Origin: Plasmopara viticola | Taxonomy: Eukaryota > Oomycota > Peronosporomycetes > Peronosporales > Peronosporaceae | DNA length: 64,000 bases | Reading direction: 5' to 3' | Assembly: GCA_001695595.3 (NCBI GenBank) | Contig: MBPM02000019.1 | Location: 124,001-188,000, forward strand | In this document: in pieces, positions 11,301 to 22,879 of the stretch | Layout: each line of letters begins with the position of its first letter | Numbering within the stretch: position 1 is the stretch's first letter | Translations under genes and position numbers: made by a program | Notes under the pieces: generated by a model | Database searches by the model: none | What the model saw: only the letters and a program-made list of their open reading frames with translations | What the model was told of the DNA's origin: nothing

Positions 11301-13277
11301 TATTTTGTCGAAGTATAGACGAACGGAGACGTTATTACCAAATTTATTGCTACCATTATTTTATGACGTCAGCGCATTAGACTTTTCCGCTGCTCCAAAA
11401 TTTCCATATATTTTAGCAACAAAGTATCTTGAGCTTACTCGCAAATTGCTTGAGACCATTGTTTTTCTTGTTCGGCTTGCAGATTACTTCTTCGACACCA
11501 TAACATCGTAAAGCTCTTTCATGAAGTCTATTTTTGTACCGGTAATTAGAAATTGTTGACATCCATTTGTGTTTGATAACTGTCCTTTTTAGCGATCACT
11601 AACCGCACAACTGAAAAGTATTTCTTTGCCACGAGCAAATATCTTCTGAAGAGATCAATAAAAAAGTTTTATGTGAAGTCCTTCGCAAATACTCAGACCT
11701 TGAAGAGCATACCTCTTTGACTTCTTTGCAAAAGCTCATCTTCGTTTGATCGATCCAATAAAAGCATCCACAAGACTTCCTCTTCTACCAGTGTCAAAAT
11801 CGTCTCACTGCTTGCTCGTAAAGTGTGGAGGTATCGTCTGTCTAATCAGCAATAGTAAAAGAAAAAAATTGGCTAGGCGGTTGATAATTTGTCCTGGCCC
11901 ACTTTGCATTTTACTATTTTCTTCATTGTGATCGTTGTCACATCTGTAGGAAATACACAAGCTCTCTCGAGTGTATGACCCATTCTGACTTCGACTACGG
12001 TACTGAAAGATTGTCGTCGCAAGATTGCTGAGGAGCGCAACAAGGTGCCAGCTCCAAGTTTGTGCTGTCAGATTGCGTAAGACTGAGCTTTAGGCACTTA
12101 TTTTCACGCCATAGCTCGACCTTTTCTATTTATATAGCAGTAGCACGATCCGTGCTACCTATCATATACTCCACCGCTCAGGGTGTTGGCCTTTATGTAT
12201 CACCCTACCTAATAAAGTGAATCAAAATCATGTGGCGGGATGAGGCCATGATATAAAGCACCCAACTCACGCGCACCGCACCTATAAAGGCTCCGGTTTT
12301 TAGATACTATGACTCTTCACTTCTTTTCCGTAACCAAACACAAGTACTAAAAGTCTTGGGGTCGGGCTTTGCACATTTGCGATAATAACACGAGCAAATT
12401 TCTGTGATCTAAGCGTCTCAGATCTGCCTTTTGGTCGACGCCCACTTTATACTTCGTAGTGTCAAAATTTACCGTATTTGTCGATCGAATTGACGAGGTA
12501 CACCGCTACGCAAGCTGCGTCATTCTTTATATCGTAGGCACGCCATTAAATACAACATGCTTTGTGCCCTTGTACAATCATGCAACTCATTCCTTCGGCA
12601 GCACTGTTCAGGTGCGGGCTTTACGACGCATAACTCTGATGCATTATACCATATCTGGCACAACAATCGGCAACCTTTTTATCCGCCAAGTTCAGTTCCC
12701 AATCAATCGTATACGCCTCATACGTTGACCCTATCTTTCATGTTGAAAGCCTCGAGACCACTAGCTTAGTGGCCTTACTCCTGGTTTGCGTAGAAATGTC
12801 ATCAAAGACTTTAAAGTACGTACAGAAGTCAACGCTCATGGTCTAAGACCGTATTTGTTGTTCCCAGCCTGTCCGTGTGTATGTGCTACAAGACAAATGA
12901 TGCATTCATCAACGAGCGTGACGGGAAGCAACTGACCGTATTATTACCTCTCAAGAATCTTCCGCTCGTCTTTTCAATGCCATGCTCTTCACCAGTACAT
13001 CGCTTGCACGATTTCAAAAAGACCGTAATATTGAGGAAAACAGGTTCCACTAGCGAAGTGGGACCTGCTTTAGCTCGTAGGACGGGACGTACGCTTTGCC
13101 GACTTTATTGCCTTTAGTAGTCGCACGTTTAACACTCAAAATAGTGCAAAAAGGTTCCTAAACTTGACGGTCAAGCCACGTTCTACCATTTAAGTACTTT
13201 GCCAAGCTATAAAATGTTTAAAATACTAAAAAGTCTTAAATCTTTAGCCGTCCAAATCAGTGAGGTTGACCGCACTC
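8384..13277. other. Gene-poor stretch, no gene recognised
   Basis: Only short random-looking open frames occur here, up to about 98 codons and often overlapping on both strands. I see no conserved domain, RNA gene or array. It is compatible with eroded transposon sequence, but I cannot name the family. Confidence 0.45.
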
Positions 13278-13850
13278 TCATCGTGACTCGCAACTTCTTG
13301 CCATCCGCAATGCTGACCTCTTGACCACCTTGTTGTTAAAAAAGCTAAATGATGTGTCAAGTACAATATAACCTAACTGGCGATAAGCCGTTCGCCACAC
13401 CGTTCTGCCTAGCGGAAATTTAGCACTATCTTTCTCGAAACTATACATTGTTGCTTGAGATGTACTCATTAGCACTCACAGTCAGCTCTCTTGAATCTAG
13501 AGCAGTTTCTACGTGGACGGTTTTGTGTGCGACGATTGCCTTAGCCCACCGTCAATGATTTCTGCATAAAACCTTAGTGCGTACTCGATAGATGCCTGCC
13601 TCTGTATTGTCTCGTACGCCTTTTCGAGCTTTGTCTTTATCTCAATGAGAGACACGTCCAAAGAGTTCAATTCGAGTGACAAAACAGCTTTGTACGACTG
13701 AGCAGCAGAATTGCAAGCACTCGAGCTACTTCCATGATTTCTAGCGGTGACTGTAGCCCACCCACTGATTTGTTCAGCCGATCAAGTTGCTTAGTTATCG
13801 AAGTACTGGCTTTCATCTCGAGCTCGTACAGAGCCACCTTCCATGTCACA
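13278..13850 (-). mobile_element. Ty1/copia gag remnant (tentative)
   Basis: On the minus strand, a broken frame reads LYELEMKASTSITKQLDRLN and then AILLLSR followed by SLIEIKTKLEKAYETIQRQ. This order (a 'Lys-Leu-x-x-Leu-x-Met' start, a helix with Leu-Asp-x-x-Asn, an ILL.S motif, then a Lys-rich helix) is typical of copia-type gag (the UBN2/DUF4219 region). Frames are interrupted by stops, so it is not functional. No LTR was identified. The call rests on eye comparison only. Confidence 0.4.
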
Positions 13851-14620
13851 CGATTGTAAGTCGTGGTCCCGTTTTAGAACTCATCTACGACTAGGATACC
13901 GGAGCTGGCCGAACGAATTTTCGTTCGATGCTCTGATGTTTCTAGTGACCAAGATTTTATGATCTCTCCACCACGTACCACTCCTTTTCTCGCAGATGCA
14001 CACTGCTGATATTCGGAAGTTTTCACAAAGAACAGCAATCCAGGCATTAAAATTAGACAACAATCGCAGAATATGCGTTGGCAAATAATTCCCAGCATCA
14101 TACAGACCTAAATACCTGTAAACTTAACGCCTCGTTTAAAGAGTAGCAAACTCCGGATAATAGCTTTGTTTGCATTAATTGTTTACTTGCCTTTTACTGC
14201 TCAGTCTACTACTTTTGGAGTGTGTACGCTGTCATTTAACTCAATCGCCTCTGTTTTCTGAAGTATTAAAGGAACACCTTATTAACATTTCAGGGCTTAT
14301 AGACTGAGGCCGAGTCTCGCTCTCGAGTTTCTTCTTAAATCTTTATTTACTGCAGTGTTGCCGTTCGCAGAAATGAAGCGACGTATATATCTCGTTGTGT
14401 CCAGCAAGTCCACAAGCGTGATAAGCTAGGAGCTGTTACTGACAGATTGCACTAGCCATCGCGCTTGAATGAAGACATCACTATTTGTTAGAAGTATGTA
14501 CGAAAGTGGCTACTGCCTAGAAAAAGAGAAGATAGTATGGGAAATAACATGTAAAACAGCCTTCGATATTATATCGTATCATATTATAATTTGTAAAAAG
14601 AAGACAGCCGTATTTTGGTC
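13851..14620. other. No gene recognised
   Basis: This is AT-rich sequence between the gag-like remnant and the first copy of the inverted element pair. It has short open frames only and nothing I can support. Confidence 0.4.
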
Positions 14621-14872
14621 TGCATTGTATTGTATTGTATTACGTTATCGCGTTGCCAAGTTATGCACGTGCTAGGCTCAGTCTGGCTAGTCCACGGCAT
14701 AGAGTGGTGTCCGCATACGTCGGGTCTCGTTCGATCGTGAGGGTCTTCCATTATTTCGTTTAGCTCTGACTTGGTAAGAGCCCAGGTGGCGCCCTGGTGC
14801 TGGACACCGTCGCGTCGAGGGTGAGGCTCGTTAGAGACCTGCAGATGCCCGAGAGCACCTGCCCGAAGCGCG
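14621..14872 (-). repeat. Dispersed element, copy 1 (inverted relative to copy 2)
   Basis: About 250 bp, much richer in GC than its flanks, and the reverse complement of the element at 16270-16541 with scattered substitutions. Its outer (left) end is a short-period tract built from TGTAT/TACAAT steps, like the simple tail of a SINE or LINE. Shared landmarks include TGGCTAGTCCACGGCATAG and GAGAGCACCTGCCCGAAG. This copy lacks about 24 bases present in copy 2. The alternative reading is one end of a DNA transposon with long terminal inverted repeats. Confidence 0.75.
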
Positions 14873-16269
14873 TTGGTCTGTATACTGTACAAATATGGCT
14901 ACTCACAGACTGTTGGTCTTCTTGTAAAAGACTCGACAAAAGATCATGTTATCGCGTACTTATTGGACTTAAGACGATTAATGGCCGTAAAATGTAAGAT
15001 TCATTTAGCTTCTAATAGTTGTTTCGGCCACCAGTAAGTCACACACACCTTTCGGTACAGCCACACTCCGTCCCTTAGCTTAAATAATAAAATTACAGCC
15101 TTTGTGCCTTCCTATATATATTCGGATGAGTTAGGACTTCTACAGCAATGTAAGCCGAAAATTCTCGCATGCTGCACTTGCTGGGGTAGGTAAAACAAAC
15201 ACATGCAGCAAGCTAAATAAATTGCTTTTTACTCAAGTCTTCAAGCAGTACCAAAAATCATTGTCCATGAACGAAAATGATAGCTTTAGTAATAAATTTA
15301 TAAGGTACAATAGGCTTGCCGCCATGCGATCAGACAGGTTAAAATGCGAATGTGTCACCGCACTTTGATTATTTCCACCACAATTGGTGGTTTGATCGAC
15401 CTGCTGTTCTCGCATCAAATGTGCAGCCACATACGTTCGGAGACCCATATTGCCAGCAATCAGCGACGATTGCTTCAACAATATATGGCAGGACTAGCTA
15501 CCGAGGTAGATATGTCAATACGGGATTCAAGAAGTTTGCAGGGACTTCATTGTCCGCAAGATTCATACAAGTACCAGACAAAACTTGTCGGCAGTTGAAC
15601 ATGCTGTATATATTGGAGCAAATGGGCAAGGAGGCCAAGACAAGTTGCTGCAGAATGTGCACCGAAGAAGTCCACAATAATCGCATTTGCTCTCTTAGGC
15701 AACAAGTTCATTCGCAATTGTGAGGATGTTGCCAAGACAAGCTGAAAAAATGTCCGAATTAGGCTCATTCCAACGTCGATTGTCATTTTGTAGTGGCATT
15801 TTTTAGCATCATAATGCTTCGTTGCCTGCCAAATTAGTTGAAAATACGACAGGCGACTTGTTCTCATCCTATTGTAGTGCAATACATGCAGAATTCTTAC
15901 ATCAATTTTTAAGCAAGTTGACCTCTTGGGAGGCTGGACACTTAATAGCGCCTCTCTTTTTAATTTGACTAGGAGCGGGCAATACCAGCCAAACTTTACT
16001 GAAATGTTAGATTAGAAACAATAGCATGTTGACTCGTAGCGCGTATTGCAAACTGTTTGGCTTTCACTTCATTAAAAGACTAAAGAAAACACAAGATCAG
16101 GGTCCGACATTATAGATCTGTTGTTGCAATAGATTTATTAAGGCCTAACTCATGGCTCGAATGTTACACCGGCGCAATCGTGATTTAAATTTTTCACCGT
16201 ATCTTAAGCAATTCGCTTGGAAAAGGTTGGGGTGACGCCCTCCTTCCAAGCGCGGGGGCTAAATGCTCG
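14873..16269. other. 1.4-kb spacer between the inverted element copies
   Basis: The longest open frame is 123 codons (15352-15723, plus strand). It has no recognisable motif and overlaps equally long minus-strand frames, so I do not call it a gene. If the flanking copies are terminal inverted repeats, this spacer would be the interior of a roughly 1.9-kb non-autonomous element. No transposase motif was found. Confidence 0.4.
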
Positions 16270-16541
16270 CGCGCTTCGGGCAGGTGCTCTCGGGCATCTG
16301 CAGGTCTCTAACGAGTCTCACTCTCGACACGACAGTCTCCAGCACCGGGCGCCACCTGGGCTCTTACCAAGTCAGAGCTAAGCAGAATAATGGAAGACCC
16401 TCACGACCTCGGTGCTGGCTGCACTGCCCGCCGAACGAGACTCGACGCATGCGGACACCACTCTATGCCGTGGACTAGCCAGACTGAGCCTAGCACGTGC
16501 ATAACTTGGCAACGCGATAACGTAATACATTACATTACATT
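16270..16541 (+). repeat. Dispersed element, copy 2 (inverted relative to copy 1)
   Basis: Partner of the element at 14621-14872, in opposite orientation. It runs from the GC-rich GCGCTTCGGGCAGGTGCTCT to an outer tail of TACAT-type repeats (CGTAATACATTACATTACAT). Similarity to copy 1 stops at the inner boundary near 16270. The outward-facing simple tails on both copies favour two independent retroposon insertions over a single TIR transposon, but this is an inference. Confidence 0.75.
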
Positions 16542-16682
16542 CTTAAGCAATTACTCAAGGCCCGAAGCTGTATTTTAAGGTCAAATTTAGGCTGCTTATC
16601 AATGTAGGCCATAAATCATACACACTATTTTCAATTGTGACTTTTTTGGTGGAAAATCTTAATCGACCAATCGGAAATTACA

Positions 16683-18210
16683 ATGCGCAAAGCAACTCGG
16701 AATGTGTGTGTAACGTTTGCAGCGCGAGAAGTGTTTGGACGTCTGACTGTGCAGCCAAGTCTAGCGCGGCAAACGCTAAGCTTTCGTCATGTGTATCGTC
16801 AAGATGTAAGGAGTGTTCTATTAGGCTTTTCCAGTGACGGAAACTTTCTCGGTAGTGCATTTGTAAACGTACTATATCAAAAGAAATTTAGGGTCTCACA
16901 ACTGCTTTCCCAGTTTATTGTATCGATTTGGACGTCTGCTACGAAGTCCAATGGAGCCAAGTTCAATTTCAAGATTTTTACAATCGGGCACACGGAGGAA
17001 GTCAACCAAATATCAATTTCAGGCTGCGAATTGACAAGAATTATCACCCTTTCATGTCCTCCTTCCTCGAATTATGGCAGAGTGTGGACGATAATGTGGT
17101 TCTCGCGATTACGATTGACAATTGGACGGAAAGTCATGAAAGTCTTCGCTCTTGTCATCTCGTAGTCGCTCCGTCGCCAATGTTTGATAAAGGTGGGCTC
17201 GCTGCTACAGTAACGAGCTTAAGTTTTAAGTTTGAACAGTCTTTTCACGCGCAGAGAATGGAGAAGTGGCAATTGATGCAGCTGGTTCCAGAAGAGGCCA
17301 ATGTATACCACTTACTTGTAAACACGGCGACTGGAGTGCATGTTCTCGTCATCCAAGCTCGAAGAATGCGCAATCAAAGAGAAACAGAGCTACGAACACC
17401 AAGAGGCCTCGGAATCTCATTCTTTTCTCATAGTGTGTCCTTATGTGATTCTTCCAATTTTAAGCGAAAGGCTCTTACGACTATGTACTTGTAGATGCTT
17501 GGTATCATCCACCAGTCTTTCCGATCAAGTTTACGAAAACGACAGAGTGCCGACAGCACAACGCAAGGTCCGACTCATTCTTCACAACGGATATTAAGGT
17601 AACATCTAGCCATATTTTTGATTTAAGCTTGAAGGTTTTTGTGACGCTTGCCTCTCTAATACCTTCAAGTGTCTATGCCAGCATCTTTTTGACATTGAAC
17701 GCTTTGTCGAAGACTTTTTAAAGAAATTTCGGCCACTTCGCCACTATAATCTTGTTGATTACGATTTGCGGCTCGTCCGAGTGAGTACAGCATGGATACT
17801 GTAGTTGCTGTCACACAATGATTAAGATGCTGCAAACTTGATAGGCGAGCAGACTTGAAAAGACAATTTTTATGACATGTGTATTGGCACTATCGCCCCT
17901 CCCATTATTCAGTGATGGTCCTCTACGGCAGAAAGTGCAGTGCCTTCGAGTGGCTCTTTTTCTCGGCTTAGACCTCTTCACTGGTATTTACCACATCAGT
18001 CGAGTATTAAAAGTACCAGTGGACGGAAATTTGTACGATCTGTCGCAAGTTGTTGCTCGAAAATTTCTGGTGGACGTGAATGCTCGAATTGCTGTGGAAC
18101 CCGCTGCGACAACATGGAATAATGATGCCTTCCTACGCGAAGAACCTCTTGACGAAGTAATTAATCCAGTGTACCCGCTATCTATATCGAGAACTGGAAG
18201 GACTGCTTAG
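16683..18210 (+). pseudogene. Frameshifted relic, tentatively DCAF15-like (CUL4 substrate receptor)
   Basis: Coding-like protein is spread over all three frames. Frame 16683 gives RSVLLGFSSDGNFL. After a shift near 16.93 kb, a second frame (open to 17494) gives ELWQSVDDNVVLAITIDNW. A third frame at about 17.47-17.64 kb gives YDYVLVDAWYHPPVFPIKF. Then FVEDFLKKFRPLRHYNLVDY leads to a donor GTGAGT at 17781, and a phase-0 intron (17781-17862) joins it to a final exon with LGLDLFTGIYHISRV, ending at 18210. The order of an LGFS.DG motif, a '..DYDL..L..' segment and a final 'LDL.TGI...' strand resembles DCAF15, a receptor of CUL4-DDB1 ubiquitin ligases. At least three or four frame changes without plausible introns suggest a pseudogene. 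Sequencing error or missed introns remain possible. The family name is uncertain; the past coding status is fairly clear. Confidence 0.5.
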
Positions 18211-18373
18211 TTTGCTTTTACTCCGACCGTTCCAGACTTGATCTTACAGATTAAAAAAAAAGAGCCGCGATTACTACGCTAGCCAGCAATCGTTAATATC
18301 TACTTTTCGAGTACAAAGACAAAATTTATATCCTCACGAATACTTTAATAGCATTACCGATTATTAAAGTCAA

Positions 18374-20828
18374 TTACTCCCGCGACACAAAGAGCGGGCC
18401 GAAAACTAGCACTGTGGTGGACAACAGCTTGATGACGACGTGCAGCGCCGGACCAGCCGTATCTTTGAATGGATCGCCCACGGTGTCGCCAGTAACAGCG
18501 GCCTTATGTGCCTCACTACCTTTGCCTCCAAAGTTGCCCAACTCGACGTACTTTTTGGCATTGTCCCAAGCACCACCTACATTGTCTAAGAACAGAGCCA
18601 TCATAATACCTGTCACTGTGCCAAACATGAGGTACCCAGCTAAAACTTCCGCTCCCAATAGCGGCTTGCCTTGGCACTCGCCAATCTACACGAACACGTA
18701 GCCGTTAGTCAGAATGCTTCACAGTAAGCATCGCTACTGAACGTACCACACGAAAAGTCAGACCCACGCCAATAGGCATTAACACAGCCAATAGCCCAGG
18801 AAAGCGCATTTGTTTTAGAGCAGCTTTTGTAACAAGCGCCACACACGTGCGGTAATCAGGTTTTGCCTTGTATTCCATGATGCCCGGATAAACTTCAAAT
18901 TGACGGCGCACTTCATTGACCACCTCGCCCGCAGTCTCGCCCACAGCAGCGACAGCAAGTCCCGTAAAGAAAAACACCATCATTGTTCCCAATAAGCCTC
19001 CCACTAACACCTCTACCGTTGCAATATCCACCGTCTTAAATTCTCGACCAGCAAATTCGGAAAACTCATCCATGAACGCACCAAAGAGCACAAAACACGC
19101 AAGAGCAGCCGAGCCAATCGAGTACCCCTTTGTAATCGCTTTAGTCACATTCCCAGCAGCGTCCAGTTTGTCCGTCGCATCACGCACATAGTCTGGTTGA
19201 CGACTCATTTCAGCAATTCCTCCAGCATTATCAGCAATTGGACCGTAATTATTCATTGCTAGCACAAATACTGCCGATGACAGCATTCCCATGGTAGCTA
19301 CTGCCGTTCCAAAGAGTCCAGCATGACGGTTTCCCACTCCGCCAATACCCGAGCTCGTACCCAAGTGATAAGCAGTAATGACCGCAAAACTCACCATCAG
19401 AGTCGGGATCACGGTACTTTTCATACCCACTGCTACACCCGTAATGATATTTGTACCATGACCCGTTGTACTGGCTTTTGCAATGCTACGCACAGGTGGG
19501 TGAGCGTAATCTGTGTAATATTGCGTCGACTTGACAAAGACATAGGCTGTGAGCATACCAACAACACCACAGAGAAAGAAGTTTATCCACGCAGTTGGAA
19601 ATTCCGGTGTATACAGCAGCCAACGGGTGGTAAAAGCAAACCCAACTAGCGCTAAACAAAGGGATACATTGTACCCAGTCTGTAAAGTAGCCATGGGGTT
19701 ATGATCTGGACGTGACGCTTCGACGTCAGAAGGCGCTCGTACCATAAAGATTCCAGCACTACTCACTGCAATATCAAAAGCGTGCACGACTACGGGGAAG
19801 AAGACAAATGCCACAGGATATGGCAAATGCGACTCGCGCGCGAGTGTACCCCCAAGAATCATGGCACCAATGATTTCAGCGGCAACCGACTCAAATACGT
19901 CGGCACTGCTGCCGACACAGTCGCCGACCATATCTCCGACCAAGTCGGCAATTACCGCAGGGTTACGTGGATCATCTTCTGGAATGCCAACTTCTACCTT
20001 TCCGACCAAATCAGCGCCAACGTCTGCTGCTTTAGTGTAAATTCCTCCCCCCAATTGCATAAATAGTGCCACAAAAGACGCGCCAAATCCATAGCCGACC
20101 ATTAATAATGGAATTTCCGTTGGAGGCGAGCGTGTACCAAAGAAGAGGTACAGCAGCACATACAAGGTACTCACTCCGCCTACACAGAGCGTAATGTCCA
20201 GCACGGCTGAGAAAGCACCGCCACGGAAACAGACGAGCAAAGCCTCTCCGTACGATCCTCGGGCTGCACTGGTGACGCGAATGTTGGACCGAGCAGAGAC
20301 CCACATGCTCACGTAACCAGCCGCGGCTGAGCACACGGCTCCAATGAGAAACGACACGGATGACACTAGACCGAGTGTCGTGTTACCAAGCTTCTCTACG
20401 CCTGAGCTTAGGGCGCTACTTGGTCTTAAAGCGTAGCTGAAGAAGATTAAGGCGGCAATACCGATAGCAATACGAGCGATGGCTGTGTACTGGATCTTTA
20501 AAAAGCCTTCGGCACCTTGGCGAATGGGTGTTGCCACTTCTTTCATCTCAGCGGTGCCTGCGTCTTTAGACAAAACCCAGTGCGAGAGGTAGAGCGCAAA
20601 CACGGCCCCGTAGCCACAAAGAGTAAAGACGAGGAAAATGGGGCGAAAACTTCCGCCAAAGAGTATCATTAGCGCCCCGATAGTTGTAATTCCCACAAGC
20701 GGCGGCTGTAGGTTAAGGGAACGGGCATAAGCCAAAGCAGCAGAAGCCCCTGACCCCATTTCATCATTGTCTGGATCGCTGTGTAGCGGGGTGGTGTCTG
20801 GGGTACCGAACTCGACGTCAATTTGCAT
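18374..20828 (-). CDS. Membrane H+-translocating pyrophosphatase, potassium-independent type
   Basis: Two exons, 20828-18747 and 18685-18374, are separated by a 61-nt intron (18746-18686; GTACGT donor, TAG acceptor, phase 0), giving 797 residues, normal for the family. The enzyme hydrolyses pyrophosphate to pump protons into acidic vacuole-type compartments. Signatures: [11 protein letters not shown] starting at D269, [13 protein letters not shown] at about 283-295, and [10 protein letters not shown] before the potassium-site motif. That motif reads [11 protein letters not shown], with Lys563 and Thr566, the combination known from potassium-independent (AVP2-like) enzymes; dependent ones have Ala and Gly/Ala there. 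The C-terminal exon carries [12 protein letters not shown] and [18 protein letters not shown]. Many hydrophobic segments fit a 14-17-helix pump. Oddity: the usual GDNVGD reads GDMVGD (Met300). The 5' flank is shared with the divergent acyl-CoA dehydrogenase. Confidence 0.95.
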
Positions 20829-20989
20829 TTCTTGTGCTTGCGCAGGCGACGAGAGCGATGTGGAAGGAAGCTATGGTTGATGTGCCATAGTATTTCCCTC
20901 AATATAACGAGTGGATATAATGTCACTAAAATGAGATCCCTCGGTAGTTTACCTTGGACGCTTTGAATTTGCAACAGAGTGCTAAACCC
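20829..20989. promoter_or_regulatory. 161-bp bidirectional promoter region
   Basis: This interval separates the start codons of the divergent pyrophosphatase (-) and acyl-CoA dehydrogenase (+). It must contain both 5' UTRs and probably overlapping core promoters. No convincing initiator or TATA box was found by eye. Confidence 0.6.
20871..20888 (-). promoter_or_regulatory. Possible 5-codon upstream ORF of the pyrophosphatase
   Basis: On the minus strand, ATGGCACATCAACCATAG is a complete five-codon reading frame 43 bases upstream of the pyrophosphatase ATG. If it lies within the mRNA it could lower or condition translation. The transcription start is unknown. Confidence 0.35.
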
Positions 20990-22346
20990 ATGTTTCCCGC
21001 CACTCGCCGCATTACACGGGCGCTCCATCACCAGCTCTTCTTGTCAAGATGCCGCTTTGAATCCTCTTTCGCTCCTTTGACAAACTTATCGGAAGAGGAG
21101 GCCATGTTTAAGGATACTGTTGCACGGTTTGCAGCCGATGTAGTAGCTCCTCATGTCCGCACCATGGACTCGTCGGGCGAGATGAATCACACGATTACTC
21201 AGGGACTGTTTCAAAACGGGTTACTGGCAGTGGAAATTCCAGCAAATTTCGGAGGTAGTGAAGCTTCGTTTATGAGCCTCTGTCTGACTATTGAGGAGCT
21301 GTCGAAAGTGGATCCTGTGGTGGGACTGCTTGTGGATTTACAAAACACTGTCGTTAACAACGTCTTCTTGGTCAGTCAATTGATCATTGTATAACAATTA
21401 TCATAATTTAGAGCTGACGTGTAGTTGTCAGATGCATGGCACGGAGGAGCAAAAGAAAAGATATTTGCCAAGGCTGAGTACGGACATGGTGCGTGTTTTA
21501 AAAACGGTATGAGAAAGAAATAGTACTGATAGGACGTTACTTCAGATTGGCAGCTTTTGTCTGAGTGAAGCAGGATCCGGAAGCGATGCATTTGCGCTCA
21601 AGACAAAGGCAAAGATCTCAAAAGACGGCAGTTACTATTCGATTACGGGTCAGAAAATGTGGATTTCCAATGCCGAGTATTCTGGCGTGTACTTGGTTTT
21701 TGCTACTGTGGATTCATCCAAAGGGTACAAAGGCATCGCGTGTTTTATTGTGGATCGAGACATGGAAGGATTGGAGATTGGCAAGCCGGAGGAGAAGCTG
21801 GGCATATGCGCGTCGTCAACGTGCCCCGTGACATTGACGAACGTCAAGGTGCCCAGGGAAAATATTATCGGAGAGGTGGGCAAGGGCTACAAAATCGCCA
21901 TAAGTACATTAAATGAAGGACGTATTGGTATTGCATCGCAAATGCTGGGCTTGGCTCAGGGCGTCTACGACTTAACGCTTCCGTATCTATTCGAGCGCCA
22001 GCAGTTTGGTTCACCAATTGGAGAATTCCAAGCAATGCAACACCAGTACGCTGAGGCGGCGATGGACATTGAGACGGCACGTTTGCTAGTGTACAATGCT
22101 GCGCGTCTAAAGGATTCTGGCCAACCGTTTGTAAAGCAAGCCGCTATGGCAAAGCTTCATGCCTCTCGTGTCGCTGAAAAGACGGCATCCAAGTGCATCG
22201 AGTTGCTGGGTGGCATCGGCTTTACAAAGTACTTGCTTGCGGAGAAGTTTTATCGTGATGCAAAGATTGGATCAATCTACGAAGGAACTAGCAACATGCA
22301 GCTTACAACGATCGCAAAGCTCGTTGCAGAAGAATACCAACAGTAA
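20990..22346 (+). CDS. ACADSB: Mitochondrial short/branched-chain acyl-CoA dehydrogenase
   Basis: Three exons (20990-21370, 21432-21488, 21546-22346) joined through introns of 61 and 57 nt (GTCAGT...CAG and GTGCGT...CAG, both phase 0) give 412 residues, close to the usual size. It is an FAD flavoprotein of the mitochondrial matrix that introduces the alpha-beta double bond into acyl-CoA. The first ~25 residues ([20 protein letters not shown]) are Arg-rich without acids, as in a matrix-targeting peptide. Domain marks: FLMN..GTEEQK across the first junction, [19 protein letters not shown] for FAD binding, [15 protein letters not shown], and [18 protein letters not shown]. The catalytic base is Glu392 in [10 protein letters not shown]. 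The overall pattern is closest to the branched-chain (ACADSB) subfamily; another short-chain member is possible. An in-frame TTG lies 36 bases upstream, but ATG at 20990 is the sensible start. Confidence 0.93.
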
Positions 22347-22879
22347 TTGAAGCATTGAGTTGTATGTATGTCGGAAAGGAAGGTGAAAGTGTGACTTTGA
22401 CACGATTGCTACGGCGGATGTCGAGTCTAGGGAAAGATGAGCATCTTAAGATCACAATTATAAATGGAGAGTCACAAGTCAGCAAAGCACCTGTTACTTA
22501 ATTCCGTGGTCTGTAGTATAGGGATCAATCCTTAGCGGCTTAAAAAGCTTGCGTGGGACCAGCAATAAAGAGGCGCACCGGGTACCGTGCTTATAAGTAT
22601 CTTCTTAAGTACGCGTCCGCGAATGATTGCGTCTTTTGCCTAGTCTTGGAAGCTAATGGCGTAATAAAATTGAAGTGCAGGCTCTACACAAGAAACGCGT
22701 AATTTCTTCTACACCAACTGCGATTGAGAAGGAGCTCTCAAGCGTCTGAAAGCGCATTTCGTTGCTTGTGGAAATAAAAGTAACTACAAGTTTACCTTTC
22801 TGCGGCCCCAATTGAAGGGTTGAGCGTAAAGTGCTGGTGTAACGAATGGCGCGTGCCGATCAAATAATGGCTTGTGCTG
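22347..22879. other. No gene recognised
   Basis: This segment contains the 3' flank of the acyl-CoA dehydrogenase and then unassigned sequence. The distal part may be the eroded upstream portion of the copia reverse transcriptase that becomes recognisable after about 22.9 kb. Confidence 0.4.

Noticed and set aside
15352..15723. 123-codon plus-strand frame
   Set aside because: No motif, overlapping minus-strand frames of similar length, and it lies within repeat surroundings.
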